A stretch of 55,692 nt of DNA from a bacterium (GTDB lineage: Bacteria; Lernaellota; Lernaellaia; JACKCT01), in the NCBI GenBank assembly GCA_019912885.1, contig JAIOHV010000201.1, positions 1-55,692 on the forward strand, written 5' to 3'. Positions within the stretch are counted from its first letter, which is position 1; every line of letters starts with the position of its first letter. A model generated the notes under the pieces. The model was not told the origin of the DNA. It did no database searches and worked only from the letters and a program-made list of their open reading frames with translations. Shown in pieces: positions 32,561 through 42,228 of the stretch. Both the position numbers and the translations under genes were made by a program.

Positions 32561-32583
32561 AGAGTTTCAGGCGGCTCGCGGGT
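32542..32583 (+). pseudogene. Possible truncated hicA remnant
   Basis: A GTG at 32542 overlaps the 3' end of hicB, as hicA starts commonly do. The 14 codons read VRGNELESFRRLAG, resembling the conserved HicA opening (SGKEL-K-L-R-GF type). The frame then enters the repeat at about 32584 and loses similarity. The match is short, so this is a tentative call. Confidence 0.35.
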
Positions 32584-32587
32584 CCAT

Positions 32588-32720
32588 CATCCCGAGGCGT
32601 GCGTAGCGAGTGCCGTCGGCCTGAGGCGAGCTACGCTGGCCGAAGGATCTGGCTCCGCGCCGGTTGACGTGTAGCCGTCAGCAGGGGCCAGCCAGATCCT
32701 TCGCTTCGCTCAGGATGACG
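32588..32720. repeat. Diverged copy of the REP-like palindrome
   Basis: The right arm (32690-32720, AGCCAGATCCTTCGCTTCGC then TCAGGATGACG) matches the arm of 2986-3062. The left half is interrupted: a CATCATCCCGAGGCG start, an insertion, then GCCGAAGGATCTGGCT. It sits immediately after hicB. Confidence 0.75.
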
Positions 32721-32791
32721 TCGCGCCCGCGGATGACTCACGTACGGAATGGCGTCCCGCCCCGGTAGGCCGCGCCCGCTCGCGCAAGACC

Positions 32792-33280
32792 CTACAACCC
32801 CTGCACCAGCTTCCCCGCCGCCGCCTTCGCATCCGCCTCGATCGCTTCCTCGATCGACTGCACAGGGTTTTTGCCGAAGCCTTTGAGGATGTCTTCCTCG
32901 CCGAAGTAGGATTTTTCGTTGCCGTAGATCTCGCCGAAGATGATGCGCGTCACGCCCGCGCCGAGAAGCGCTTTCAGGCATTGCAGGCACGGCTTGAAGG
33001 TGCAGTAGCACGTCGCGTCGGAAAGCGAGATGCCGAAACGCGCGGCCTGGAGCACGGCGTTCTGCTCGGCGTGGATCGTCCGCACGCAGTGGCCGTCCTT
33101 CACCAGATGCCCCACCTCGTCGCAATGCGGCGAGCCGGGCAGCGAGCCGTTGTAGCCCGTCGTCAGGATGCGGTGGTCCTTCACGATGACCGCGCCGACC
33201 TTCAGCCGGTCGCAGGTCGCGCGCGTCGACACCGCCTGCGCGATGTCCATGAAGTAGGTGTGCCAACTGGTGCGTGACAT
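32792..33280 (-). CDS. dCMP deaminase (ComEB-type)
   Basis: A 162-residue zinc-dependent deaminase. The active site is HAEQNAVLQAA (zinc His and catalytic Glu) and PCLQC (two zinc Cys). The N-terminal CDRLKVGAVIVKD and TGYNGSLPGSPHCDEVGH are characteristic of deoxycytidylate deaminases, which make dUMP for dTMP synthesis. ATG at 33278-33280 is preceded by GGGGGA. The frame extends upstream into repeat DNA without a better start. It lies next to the ribonucleotide reductase gene, in keeping with nucleotide supply. Confidence 0.93.
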   Translation of the reverse strand: MSRTSWHTYFMDIAQAVSTRATCDRLKVGAVIVKDHRILTTGYNGSLPGSPHCDEVGHLVKDGHCVRTIHAEQNAVLQAARFGISLSDATCYCTFKPCLQCLKALLGAGVTRIIFGEIYGNEKSYFGEEDILKGFGKNPVQSIEEAIEADAKAAAGKLVQGL

Positions 33281-33304
33281 GGCGTTCCCCCGGTCCGTTG
33301 CCTG

Positions 33305-33455
33305 GCGCGTCAGGGCCGCAAACGAACGCCGCCGCGGCGGCGGCGGGAGCGCGCGGTCGAGTGGCGCCGGAAAAATCGTTCTATACGGCCGCGAAACCAA
33401 CCGCGCACTCCGTCACCCCGCTCGAAGCAGGGCGACTTCGTTTGCGGCACTGACA
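33305..33455. repeat. Diverged 88-93 bp family copies in inverted orientation
   Basis: TCAGGGCCGCAAACG and GAGCGCGCGGTCGAGTGGC (left) and ACCGCGCACTCCGTC and TTCGTTTGCGGCACTGACATCG (right) are the two ends of the 88-93 bp family in opposite orientations. Together they form a large imperfect inverted repeat between the dCMP deaminase and reductase genes. A CGCCGCCGCGGCGGCGG run lies inside. Confidence 0.7.
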
Positions 33456-33465
33456 TCGTCTCAAT

Positions 33466-36400
33466 TCACGAACAGCCCGACGTCGATCCGCAGGTCACGC
33501 ATTTCAGGCACGTGCCGTTTCGGACCATGGTGAACTGTCCGCACTCCTCGCAGGGGTCGCCCGTGAATCCCTTTTGCCGGGCCTGTTTGATCTGCAGGGC
33601 GACGTTCGGGCGCGCGCCGGCGGAGGCCCTGGCCGCGGCGGGCAGGGCCGCGAGGTTTCCGATGACGTTTGCCTCGCCGACCTTCGCCTCGCCCTTGGCG
33701 CCTTCGGTTTCGGAGGTCACCGAGCGCAGGCGCGGCGCGTTCGCCACGCGCGTCGAGGGCTCGGCCGTCTCGCCGCGAGCAACGACGACCGACGTCTCGC
33801 CGGGCGTGTGACCGCCGCGCGACCATCCTTCCTCGTAGAGCTTCTCGCTCGTCGGATCCTCGACGCCGTCGTCGGGGATGTGCGCGAGGTCCGAGCGGTC
33901 CATGTAGCTGATCGCCAGCTCGCGGAAGACGTAGTCGATGATCGAGGTCGTCATCTTGATGCGCTTGTGGCCGTCGACCATGCCGTTGGGCTCAAAGCGC
34001 GTGAACACGAACGCGTCCACGAATTCGTCGAGCGGAACGCCGTGCTGCAGGCCGAGGCTGATGGCGATCGCGAAGCAGTTCATGAGGCTCCGGAACGCGG
34101 CGCCTTCCTTGTGCATGTCGAGGAAGATCTCGCCGAGCGTGCCGTCCTCGTATTCGCCGGTGCGCAGGTAGATCTTGTGACCGCCGATGGAGGCTTTTTG
34201 CGTGTATCCGCCTCGGCGCTCGGGGAGCTTGCGCCGGCCGGAGACGTATTTCAGCACGACGCGCTCGGCGAGTTTCTCCGCCGTCTTCGCGACATCCAGC
34301 GACGTGACGGCCTCGACCTCCTCGACCGACAGCGAGGACAACGGCTGGGAGAGCTTGCTGCCGTCGCGGTAGAGCGCCACGCCTTTCAGCATCATGCGCC
34401 AGCCCTTGAGGTAGGTGTCCTGCACGTCGCCGACGGAGGAGAAGGCGGGCATGTTGACGGTCTTGCTGATCGCGCCGGAGATGAACGGCTGCGCCGCGGC
34501 CATCATTTTCAGGTGGCCGTCGATCGCGATGTAGCGCTTGCCGATGCGCCCGCAACGATTGGCGCAATCGAAGACGGGCAGATCCTCGTCCTTCAGGAAC
34601 GGCGCGCCTTCGAGCGTCATGGTGCCGCAGACGTAGTCTTCCGCGGCGCGGATCTGGTCTTCGGTGTAGCCGAGCGACGGCAACAGGCGGAAGTCCATGC
34701 GGTCCACGGTCTCGTCGGAGATGCCGAGCGTGCCGGTCAGGAAATCCTTGCCGAGCACCCACGTGGAGAACGCGGCCTCGACCGTAAATGCGTTCGGCAG
34801 CGCCTTTTCGATCTTCTCGATGATCTCGGGCGTGAAGCCCCTCGCCCGCAGGGCGTCGTGATTCAGATGCGGCGCGCCGGCGAGCGTCTGCCGGCCGACG
34901 GCGTAGGCGATGATGGCGTCGATCTCCACGTCGGAGTAACCGAGCCTCTTGAGCGCGAGTGGCACGGAACGATTGATGATCTTGAAGTAGCCGCCGCCCG
35001 CGAGCTTCTTGAACTTGACGAGCGAATAATCCGGCTCGACGCCCGTCGTGTCGCAGTCCATCACAAGGCCGATCGTGCCGGTGGGCGCGATGACGGTGGT
35101 CTGGGCGTTGCGGTAGCCGTGCTTTTCGCCGAGCGCCAACGCGCGGTCCCAGCCCTCGCGCGCGGCCTTGAGCAGATAGTCCGGGCACTCGTCCGCGTCG
35201 ATCGCGACGGGTTTGATCGACAGGTTTTCGTAGTCGTCATCCGGCGCGGCGTGCGCGGCGCGGCGATGATTGCGGATGACGCGCAGCATCGTCTCGACGT
35301 TTTCCTCGTGCTTCGGGAACGGCCCGAGCTCGCCCGCAAGTTCCGCGCTCGTCGCGTACGATTCGCTCGTCATGATCGCGGTGATCGCGCCGCAGATCGA
35401 ACGGCCGCGGTCGGAGTCGTAGGGCAGGCCCATGCGCATGAGCAGATTGCCGAGGTTCGCGTAGCCGAGGCCGAGCGTGCGGTACTGGTAGCTCTTGCGC
35501 GCGATCTCTTGCGAAGGGAACGAGGCCATGAGCACGCTGATCTCGAGCACCGTGGTCCACAGGCGGCAGGCGTGGCGGAAGCCCTCGACATCGAAGGTGC
35601 CGTCGTCGTTCAGGAACTTGATGAGGTTGATGCTCGCGAGGTTGCAGGCGGTGTCGTCCAGGAACATGTATTCGGAGCAGGGGTTGCTCGCGCGGATCGG
35701 TCCGCCCGCCGGGCAGGTGTGCCATTCGTTGATCGTCGTGTCGTACTGCGTGCCGGGGTCGGCGCTCGCCCACGCCGCCGCGCCGATGCGGTCCCACATC
35801 TCGCGCGCGGGCAACTCGCGGGCGACGTCGCCGCCCTGGCGCCAGGTGAGCTTCCACGTGCCGTTTTTCTCGAGCGTGTCGAAAAACTCGTTCGGAATGC
35901 GGATGGAGTTGTTCGCGTTCTGGCCGGAGACGGTCTGGTACGCCTCGTTGTTCCAATCCACGTCGTATTCATGCAGCACGACGTGCGTGTAACCCTGGCG
36001 CGCGTAGCCGAGGATGCGCTGGATGAAGGTCTCGGGGATCATCACCTCGCGCGCGTCGATGATGGCGGCCGCGAGGGCGGCGTTCTTTTTCGGATCGCAC
36101 TCGGGCTTTTCGCCGTCGGCCTTCTTCGCGCACGCCTGCAGGATGGCGTTCATCTTGCGTTTGATGAGCTTGCTGCCGGCGACAAGCGCGGCGACCTTCT
36201 CTTCCTCTTTCACCTTCCACTCGACGAATTCCATGATGTCGGGGTGATCGAGGTTAAGGCAGACCATCTTCGCCGCGCGGCGCGTGGTGCCGCCGGATTT
36301 GATGGCGCCGGCCGCGCGATCGCCGATCTTCAGGAAGGACATCAGGCCCGAGCTCTTGCCGCCGCCGGCCAGCCGCTCGCCCTCGGCGCGCAGCGACGAG

Positions 36401-37056
36401 AAATTCGATCCCGTGCCGGAGCCGTATTTGAAAAGGCGTGCCTCTCGCGTCCACAGGTCCATGATGCCGCCCTCGTTGACGAGGTCGTCGGCGACGGACT
36501 GGATGAAACAGGCGTGCGGCTGTGGGCGTTCGTAGGCGTTCTTGGAGCGCTCGACCTGGCCGCTTTCGGGGTTGAAAAAATAGTGCCCCTGCGCGCGGCC
36601 GGTGATGCCGTAGGCGTGGTAGAGGCCGGTGTTGAACCACTGCGGCGAGTTCGGCGCGGCGACCTGCGCGCACAGCATGTACGCGAGCTCGTCGCGGAAC
36701 GCCTTGGCGTCGGTCGGCGTGTCGAAGTAGCCGTTGCGCCGGCCCCAGTCGGCCCAGGTGTCGGCCAGTCGATCGAAAACCTGTCGCCCGTCGTGCTCGG
36801 AGCCGGTCTTCTGCTTGCCGGACTCGTCGACGACCGGCTGGCCCTCGTCGTCAAACTGGGGCACGTCCGTGCGGCGGAAATATTTCTGCGCCAGGATGTC
36901 GGTCGCCACCTGCGACCACGAATCCGGCACGACGACGTTCGAATTGCGATGAACGACGCTGCCGTCGGGGTTCGTGATTTCGCTGACCCGTCGCACGAAG
37001 TTGAAACCGGCGTACGGGCTTTGCCCCTTCTTTGTAAATCGGCGTGGAATCTTCAC
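33466..37056 (-). CDS. nrdJ: Vitamin B12-dependent (class II) ribonucleotide reductase
   Basis: A 1196-residue adenosylcobalamin-dependent ribonucleoside-diphosphate reductase. The GTG start (37054-37056) follows GGAGG by 6 nt; the frame is open further upstream without support. Visible family features are [71 protein letters not shown] (active-site Cys and N-C-E triad), and [18 protein letters not shown]. The C-terminus ([21 protein letters not shown]) is a Cys-rich module that probably acts as redox shuttle or zinc site. It makes deoxynucleotides without oxygen or a diiron cofactor. No class I or III reductase is seen here. Confidence 0.95.
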   Translation of the reverse strand: MKIPRRFTKKGQSPYAGFNFVRRVSEITNPDGSVVHRNSNVVVPDSWSQVATDILAQKYFRRTDVPQFDDEGQPVVDESGKQKTGSEHDGRQVFDRLADTWADWGRRNGYFDTPTDAKAFRDELAYMLCAQVAAPNSPQWFNTGLYHAYGITGRAQGHYFFNPESGQVERSKNAYERPQPHACFIQSVADDLVNEGGIMDLWTREARLFKYGSGTGSNFSSLRAEGERLAGGGKSSGLMSFLKIGDRAAGAIKSGGTTRRAAKMVCLNLDHPDIMEFVEWKVKEEEKVAALVAGSKLIKRKMNAILQACAKKADGEKPECDPKKNAALAAAIIDAREVMIPETFIQRILGYARQGYTHVVLHEYDVDWNNEAYQTVSGQNANNSIRIPNEFFDTLEKNGTWKLTWRQGGDVARELPAREMWDRIGAAAWASADPGTQYDTTINEWHTCPAGGPIRASNPCSEYMFLDDTACNLASINLIKFLNDDGTFDVEGFRHACRLWTTVLEISVLMASFPSQEIARKSYQYRTLGLGYANLGNLLMRMGLPYDSDRGRSICGAITAIMTSESYATSAELAGELGPFPKHEENVETMLRVIRNHRRAAHAAPDDDYENLSIKPVAIDADECPDYLLKAAREGWDRALALGEKHGYRNAQTTVIAPTGTIGLVMDCDTTGVEPDYSLVKFKKLAGGGYFKIINRSVPLALKRLGYSDVEIDAIIAYAVGRQTLAGAPHLNHDALRARGFTPEIIEKIEKALPNAFTVEAAFSTWVLGKDFLTGTLGISDETVDRMDFRLLPSLGYTEDQIRAAEDYVCGTMTLEGAPFLKDEDLPVFDCANRCGRIGKRYIAIDGHLKMMAAAQPFISGAISKTVNMPAFSSVGDVQDTYLKGWRMMLKGVALYRDGSKLSQPLSSLSVEEVEAVTSLDVAKTAEKLAERVVLKYVSGRRKLPERRGGYTQKASIGGHKIYLRTGEYEDGTLGEIFLDMHKEGAAFRSLMNCFAIAISLGLQHGVPLDEFVDAFVFTRFEPNGMVDGHKRIKMTTSIIDYVFRELAISYMDRSDLAHIPDDGVEDPTSEKLYEEGWSRGGHTPGETSVVVARGETAEPSTRVANAPRLRSVTSETEGAKGEAKVGEANVIGNLAALPAAARASAGARPNVALQIKQARQKGFTGDPCEECGQFTMVRNGTCLKCVTCGSTSGCS

Positions 37057-37153
37057 CGTCTGCCTCCACGTGAACGCGAATGATTGTCCCACATTTTCGT
37101 CAATCCGGCACGCGCCGCGAACCGTTGACGGGCGACCCGCCGAAACGTGGCCG

Positions 37154-37220
37154 CTACCACAGTTTGTTGGTGCCTGCTGATTGAGGCACCACATATAGTA
37201 GCTTCCCGATCGTCTGACAA
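37154..37220 (-). promoter_or_regulatory. nrdJ promoter with candidate NrdR boxes
   Basis: On the minus strand there is a -35 TTGTCA (37215-37220), a 17-nt spacer and a -10 TATATG (37192-37197). The -10 lies inside CTACTATATGTGGT (37188-37201), which resembles the NrdR-box core CTATATNTNGT. A weaker partner, ACAAACTGTGGTAG (37154-37167), lies about three helical turns downstream. A GGTGCCT/AGGCACC inverted repeat lies between them. No cobalamin riboswitch was found. The 37221-37487 stretch holds nothing else that I recognise. Confidence 0.55.
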
Positions 37221-37487
37221 GCCCTGCGCCGGACCGCCCCGGGCGGCGAGCCGGCCCACGATTTCCCTTGTCGGAACGCGGGGTTCCGCGGCCGAAGGAC
37301 GCCCTTTCCGGTGCATGAAGGCCAAAGTTTGCCGCACTTTTTTTTCGCGGCCAAATCTGGGGACGAAGGGTTGGGGACAGCGGGGATAAGTCCGGGCGAC
37401 GGTCCGGCCGCGTGCCTTGACTTGGCAAGCGGATACGCCCGAAACTCCCCGCGATTTTCCGCTGACCCCTAATGACGAGGAGTTCGC

Positions 37488-37898
37488 ATGAACGGGCGAA
37501 TCTGGTTGTGGACCGCTTTGATCGTGGCGCTTTTGGCCGCCTCGGCGCTTGTCGCCTGCGGCGATGACGATGACGACGACGAAGAAGAAGACGACGACGC
37601 GCCGGCCGACGACGACGCGGACGACATGGCCGATCCCGTCGGGGAGTGCACCGACGAATCGCAGCGGCTGTACGGCAATCCCGACGGCTGCATCGCGCCG
37701 CAGCAGGAGCCGGCGTCGTCCGAGCAAGCCTGCCAGTCCGGTTACAACGCGGCCGCGGGCAGCTCGTGCGGCGAGCAGTCGTTTATCGACCTCGTGAATT
37801 GCATCAAGGACATCTCGTGCGACGACGTCGACCAGGCCAACGCCGACTGGGCCGACTGCGCGGTGACGTTCGAAAACGCCGTCGCGGCGGCGTGTTGA
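37488..37898 (+). CDS. Small Asp-tract lipoprotein with Cys-rich domain
   Basis: A 136-residue lipoprotein. A signal peptide ends in lipobox LVAC, followed directly by [15 protein letters not shown]. The mature domain (about 85 residues) holds eight Cys, likely four disulfides, in a helical pattern ([57 protein letters not shown]-terminal Cys). GAGGAG precedes the ATG. It ends at a terminator-like hairpin. Unrecognised family; the Asp tract after the lipid Cys links it to the other lipoproteins in the window. Confidence 0.8.
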   Translation: MNGRIWLWTALIVALLAASALVACGDDDDDDEEEDDDAPADDDADDMADPVGECTDESQRLYGNPDGCIAPQQEPASSEQACQSGYNAAAGSSCGEQSFIDLVNCIKDISCDDVDQANADWADCAVTFENAVAAAC

Positions 37899-37911
37899 AG
37901 CGATAAGGGCC

Positions 37912-37940
37912 GGCGGCGCCGCCTCCTGCGCGGCGCCGCC
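37912..37940 (+). terminator. Strong GC hairpin, probable terminator
   Basis: Perfect 11-bp arms GGCGGCGCCGC (37912-37922) and GCGGCGCCGCC (37930-37940) with a 7-nt loop; no T-run. It separates the small lipoprotein from the restriction-modification gene. Confidence 0.55.
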
Positions 37941-37959
37941 CGCCGGTCCCGGAGTCCAT

Positions 37960-40900
37960 TTGCGCGGCCAACTTTTTACCCAGCAATATCTTCTTGAAGG
38001 CATTCGAGAGACCGGCGTATGGAAATCGATCACCGATGACGATGTCGAGCGTTTCCGCGCATTCTTGATCGATCTGTTTGGAAAACATCGCGAATCCGAC
38101 ACGCGCAACGAGGCGGAAACCGAACACCAGATCATCATCCCGATCCTGAAGGCGCTCGGCTGGCACTATCTGCCGCAACAAAGCGCGACGCCGCGCGGCC
38201 GCCGCAAACTCCCGGATCTTCTCCTTTTCGATGACGACGCAAAACTTCGTGCCGCGCAAAATCACCGGCACGAATCCGAACGATACGCCTACGGGCTGTG
38301 CGTCGCGGAATCCAAGCGATGGAACCGCCCGCTCGATCGTGCCGACGACCGCGACACCGACGATACGAAAACGCCGTCAAACCAGATTCTGGCGTATCTG
38401 GCGCGCGTCGCGGTTATCCCGGGCAGCCGCATCGAATGGGGCATTCTCTCCAACGGGCGCCACTGGCGGCTGTATTGGCAAAAGGCGTATTCGCAGTCGG
38501 AGGAATTTTTCGATATCGATCTTGCGATCGCCGCGGGCGCGGCCGGCTTTGCGGGCGACCTTTTTGATACCGGGTACGAAGACGTTGGCGACGCGTTGAG
38601 GCTGTTCATCATCGTTTTCCGGCCGGCTTCGTTTTTCCGTGAAGGAACCGGCGCACGCTCGTTTCTCGAGGAGATGCAAGCCGAAGGCCGCTTGTGGGAA
38701 CGCAAAATCGCCCAGGACCTTGGCGAACACGTCTTTCACAAGCTCTATCCCGATTTGCTGAACGCCATCGCCGAGCGCGCGCCAGCGGCGACGCTCGACG
38801 AGGTCCGGCACGCCGCCCTGATTTTTCTTTACCGGCTTCTATTCGTTTTTTACGCGGAAGATCGTGACTTGCTGCCGGTGAAGGACGAGCGATACGAACA
38901 CTACTCCCTTCGACGAATTCGCCACGACGTCGCCGAGCGCGTCGATCGCGGTGAAAAACTTTCCGGTAAGCTCGCTCGATATGACCGTCAATTACGGGAC
39001 TTGTTTCGCGCGATCGCGCATGGGGATACGGAAGTAGGATTGCCCGCTTATAACGGCGGCCTGTTTGACGACGAGAGCATTCCCGAGCGGGCGCGCGTCG
39101 AAATCCCGGATTCGGTCCTGATCAAGATCATCGATCGCCTATCGCGCCATCGCGATACGCAGGCGGACGGCGACGCGCGGTCCCAATGGATCAACTACCG
39201 CGATCTTTCCGTGCGCCATCTGGGTTCGGTTTACGAGCGGTTGCTGGAATTCGTCGCGTATCGGCAGGCGGACAGAAAGATCGGCATCCGGCCGAACAAG
39301 TTCGCGCGCAAGGATACCGGCAGTTATTACACCGCGGACGACCTCGTCAAACTGGTCGTAAAGGAAGCCGTCGGCCCCCTGATCGCCGAGCGCATGCATG
39401 TTTTCGAGGTGCGTGCCCAGGAAATGACATCCTCCCGGGCGTCGGTGTTTGATCGACTTTCTCATTTGCAGGAGAAGGACGCGGCCGACGCGATCCTTCG
39501 CCTGAAGGTCTGCGACCCGGCGATGGGAAGCGGGCATTTTCTCGTGGCGCTTGTCGATTACCTCGCCGACGAAATCATCCGCGTGCTCGGCGATGCGGCG
39601 GGCGTCGTGCACAAGTCGGGCGAGCGATACGTATCTCCGGTTGAAAAACGCATCCGGCAGACGCGGCAGCGGATTCTCGACCACGCCCGCGACGAGGGCT
39701 GGCGCGTGGAGGCGTCACAACTGGACGACCGGCATCTCGTGCGCCGCATGATCCTGAAGAGCGTGGTTCACGGCGTGGACAAAAACCCCATGGCCGTCGA
39801 ACTCGCCAAGGTTGCGTTGTGGCTGCATACGTTCACGGTCGGCGCGCCGCTTTCGTTTCTCGATCATCATTTGCACTGCGGCGATTCGCTGTTCGGCGAA
39901 TGGATGTCGGGCGTCGTGGGCGACATGGAAAAGGTCGCGCCGCTATTCGCGTCGGGTTTCTTTCGCGACCTCGCGCGGTTCGCGCCCGCGCTCGATCAAA
40001 TCTCCGAAATCGCGGACGCCGACCTCACCGAGGTCAACACGTCGCGAACGCTCTACGCAATGGTGGAAGACAAGCGGCGGCCGTACTGGCGGCTGGCCGA
40101 CCTTTGGCAGGGTTTGCGCTGGCTGGAATCGGGGGCGGACAAGGACGAACAGAAACGGGTCCGGGAGGGGCGCAAGCAACTGCTGGACCGCGCCTCGCGC
40201 CTGGCCGAGGCGGCGGAACGCGGCTATCTCGACGCAAACGGCCGAAATGGCGGGGACAATGGCGACGCCATGCGGAACCTGAACGAATTGCTTGCGCGGG
40301 CGTTGTCGGTCGCGGATGACGAACATTTTTTCCACTGGGAATTTGCCTTTCCGTCGATCTGGAAAATTGAGCAAAACTTTCGCGTTCCCGACGGTGGATT
40401 CGACGCCGTTGTCGGAAACCCGCCGTGGGACCGCATGAAGATCCAGGAGGTGGAATGGTTCGCGATCCGCGCGCCCGAAATCGCGAAGCAGGCGCGCGCG
40501 GCTGACCGGAAGAAGCTCGTGGCCGAAATGAAGGAGGCGCGAAATCCGCTGGCCCTGGAATACGAAGAAGCGCGGCGGAACACCGAGTCGGCGATGCGCC
40601 TCGCGCGTTCAAGCGGCGAATACGACCTTCTGGCGAATGGCGACATGAATCTGTACAGCCTGTTCGTCGAAAGGGCCGCGCGGCTCGTCAAGCCGACGGG
40701 CATCGTCGGGTTGCTGACGCCGTCGGGGATCGCATCGGACAAGTCGGCGGCGAATTTCTTCCGAACGATTTCGACGAATGCTCGCCTTTCGGCTCTGTTT
40801 GATTTCGAGAATCGCGATCGGAAGACGGGAAAGGAGTTCTTCCCGGATGTCGATACGCGGTTCAAATTCTGTGCGTTGATCTTTGGCGGCGAGACGAGGA

Positions 40901-42141
40901 AATTCAATCGCGTCCGGTGCGCGTTTTTCCTGCATCGCGTGGAAGAGATCGACGAGGCGGAGCGCGTCTTCGAATTGACGCCGGCCGACTTCGCGCTGGT
41001 GAACCCGAATACGGCAACGGCGCCGATCTTCCGAGAGCAACGCGATGCGGCCATCACGACGCGGATTTATCGCGAACACCCGGTGCTGGTGGACCGGCGC
41101 GAGGACGAGCCGAAATATCTGTATCCGATCAAATATTTGACGATGTTTCACATGACGAACGATTCGCACCTCTTCATGACGAAGGACGAGCTACAAGCGA
41201 TGCACGTCAGGCGGTTCGCCGGCAATCAGTGGAAGAAAGGCAAAAAAACCTGGTCCCCACTTTACGAGGGCAAGATGGTGCAGATGTACGACCATCGTGC
41301 CGCGAACGTCATTGTGAATCCGGAAAACGTTCACCGCCCTGCGAACGCGGAGTCAGCGACGGACGAGCAGCACCGCAATCCGTCTTGGCTCCCGACGCCG
41401 CAGTTCTGGGTTGCCGAATCGGAAATCCCCGTTTCGAAGGAAATTTCCTGGTTCGTCGGCTTCAAGGAAATCACCGCGCCGACGAATGCCCGCACGATGA
41501 TCGCCGCGGTGATCCCGCGCGCGGCGGTGGGGAACACCTTGCCGCTTCTGCTTCCGAGTTCCGATGCCGCCGACACCGGCATGCGTTTATTGTGCATGCT
41601 GGCAAACATGAATTCCTTCGCATTCGATTTTGTTGCCAGGCAGAAAGTTCAGGGACAGCATTTGAATCTTTATATCGTCGAACAATTGCCGTTCATCGCG
41701 CCCGAAACGTATGCAGCTTTCACGCGGGAGGACTGTGATGTCGATGTCGCGGCGTTTGTCCGGGACGAAGTCGTCCGCCTGTCGTACACGTCCGTCGATC
41801 TGAAGGACTTCGCGGCGGAATTCGGCGTGACGGGCGAGCCGTTCGCATGGAACGAGGAAGACAGGCGGCACCGCATGGCGCGGCTCGACGCGCTGTATTT
41901 TCTGCTTTACGGCATCTCGCACGACGACGCGAAGCATATCCTCGACAAGTTTCCGATCGTCCGGGCGCAGGACGAGGCTCGATACGACGGCTGGTTCCGC
42001 ACGCGGGATCTCATCGAACACTACATGAGCGCGCTTGACGACGGCGATTTCGAGGTCGTCGTCACCCCGGGGCCGCCGCAAAAGCCGTTCGTGCCGAAAA
42101 GCAAGCGGCGGAAAACGGGCGTCGCCCGCGGTTCGCGTTGA
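37960..42141 (+). CDS. Single-chain type IIG restriction-modification enzyme (Eco57I-like)
   Basis: A 1393-residue fusion. The N-terminal about 250 residues contain a PD-(D/E)xK-type nuclease signature: P85-D86 (PDLLLF) and E117-S-K119. The central methyltransferase has motif I DPAMGSG (starting at D519) and motif IV NPPW (N820), typical of adenine-N6 methylation. The C-terminal about 400 residues should contain target recognition. Such enzymes cut and methylate the same site with one polypeptide. The TTG start has GGAG 6 nt upstream. No separate specificity or accessory defence gene is adjacent, and both nuclease and methylase motifs look intact. PglX-like defence methylases share the methylase but usually lack this nuclease. 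Confidence 0.85.
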   Translation: MRGQLFTQQYLLEGIRETGVWKSITDDDVERFRAFLIDLFGKHRESDTRNEAETEHQIIIPILKALGWHYLPQQSATPRGRRKLPDLLLFDDDAKLRAAQNHRHESERYAYGLCVAESKRWNRPLDRADDRDTDDTKTPSNQILAYLARVAVIPGSRIEWGILSNGRHWRLYWQKAYSQSEEFFDIDLAIAAGAAGFAGDLFDTGYEDVGDALRLFIIVFRPASFFREGTGARSFLEEMQAEGRLWERKIAQDLGEHVFHKLYPDLLNAIAERAPAATLDEVRHAALIFLYRLLFVFYAEDRDLLPVKDERYEHYSLRRIRHDVAERVDRGEKLSGKLARYDRQLRDLFRAIAHGDTEVGLPAYNGGLFDDESIPERARVEIPDSVLIKIIDRLSRHRDTQADGDARSQWINYRDLSVRHLGSVYERLLEFVAYRQADRKIGIRPNKFARKDTGSYYTADDLVKLVVKEAVGPLIAERMHVFEVRAQEMTSSRASVFDRLSHLQEKDAADAILRLKVCDPAMGSGHFLVALVDYLADEIIRVLGDAAGVVHKSGERYVSPVEKRIRQTRQRILDHARDEGWRVEASQLDDRHLVRRMILKSVVHGVDKNPMAVELAKVALWLHTFTVGAPLSFLDHHLHCGDSLFGEWMSGVVGDMEKVAPLFASGFFRDLARFAPALDQISEIADADLTEVNTSRTLYAMVEDKRRPYWRLADLWQGLRWLESGADKDEQKRVREGRKQLLDRASRLAEAAERGYLDANGRNGGDNGDAMRNLNELLARALSVADDEHFFHWEFAFPSIWKIEQNFRVPDGGFDAVVGNPPWDRMKIQEVEWFAIRAPEIAKQARAADRKKLVAEMKEARNPLALEYEEARRNTESAMRLARSSGEYDLLANGDMNLYSLFVERAARLVKPTGIVGLLTPSGIASDKSAANFFRTISTNARLSALFDFENRDRKTGKEFFPDVDTRFKFCALIFGGETRKFNRVRCAFFLHRVEEIDEAERVFELTPADFALVNPNTATAPIFREQRDAAITTRIYREHPVLVDRREDEPKYLYPIKYLTMFHMTNDSHLFMTKDELQAMHVRRFAGNQWKKGKKTWSPLYEGKMVQMYDHRAANVIVNPENVHRPANAESATDEQHRNPSWLPTPQFWVAESEIPVSKEISWFVGFKEITAPTNARTMIAAVIPRAAVGNTLPLLLPSSDAADTGMRLLCMLANMNSFAFDFVARQKVQGQHLNLYIVEQLPFIAPETYAAFTREDCDVDVAAFVRDEVVRLSYTSVDLKDFAAEFGVTGEPFAWNEEDRRHRMARLDALYFLLYGISHDDAKHILDKFPIVRAQDEARYDGWFRTRDLIEHYMSALDDGDFEVVVTPGPPQKPFVPKSKRRKTGVARGSR

Positions 42142-42228
42142 CCCCCCGAAACGGACAGTGCTAAATTCGCGCCGCTTTTTCCGGCGGTATCACCCCGAAA
42201 ATTTCTCATCTCGCGACCCAGGGAGCCC

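Noticed and set aside
33574-37083. Long open frame (over 1100 codons) opposite the ribonucleotide reductase gene
   Set aside because: It is the antisense shadow of a GC-rich gene. The composition is Arg/Ala/Val/Asp-rich with no domains, and the opposite strand is an unmistakable NrdJ.
37057-37487. Cobalamin riboswitch upstream of the B12-dependent reductase
   Set aside because: The conserved B12-box (GCCACTG and AGYCAGGAGACCTGCC-like) is not present on the relevant strand.
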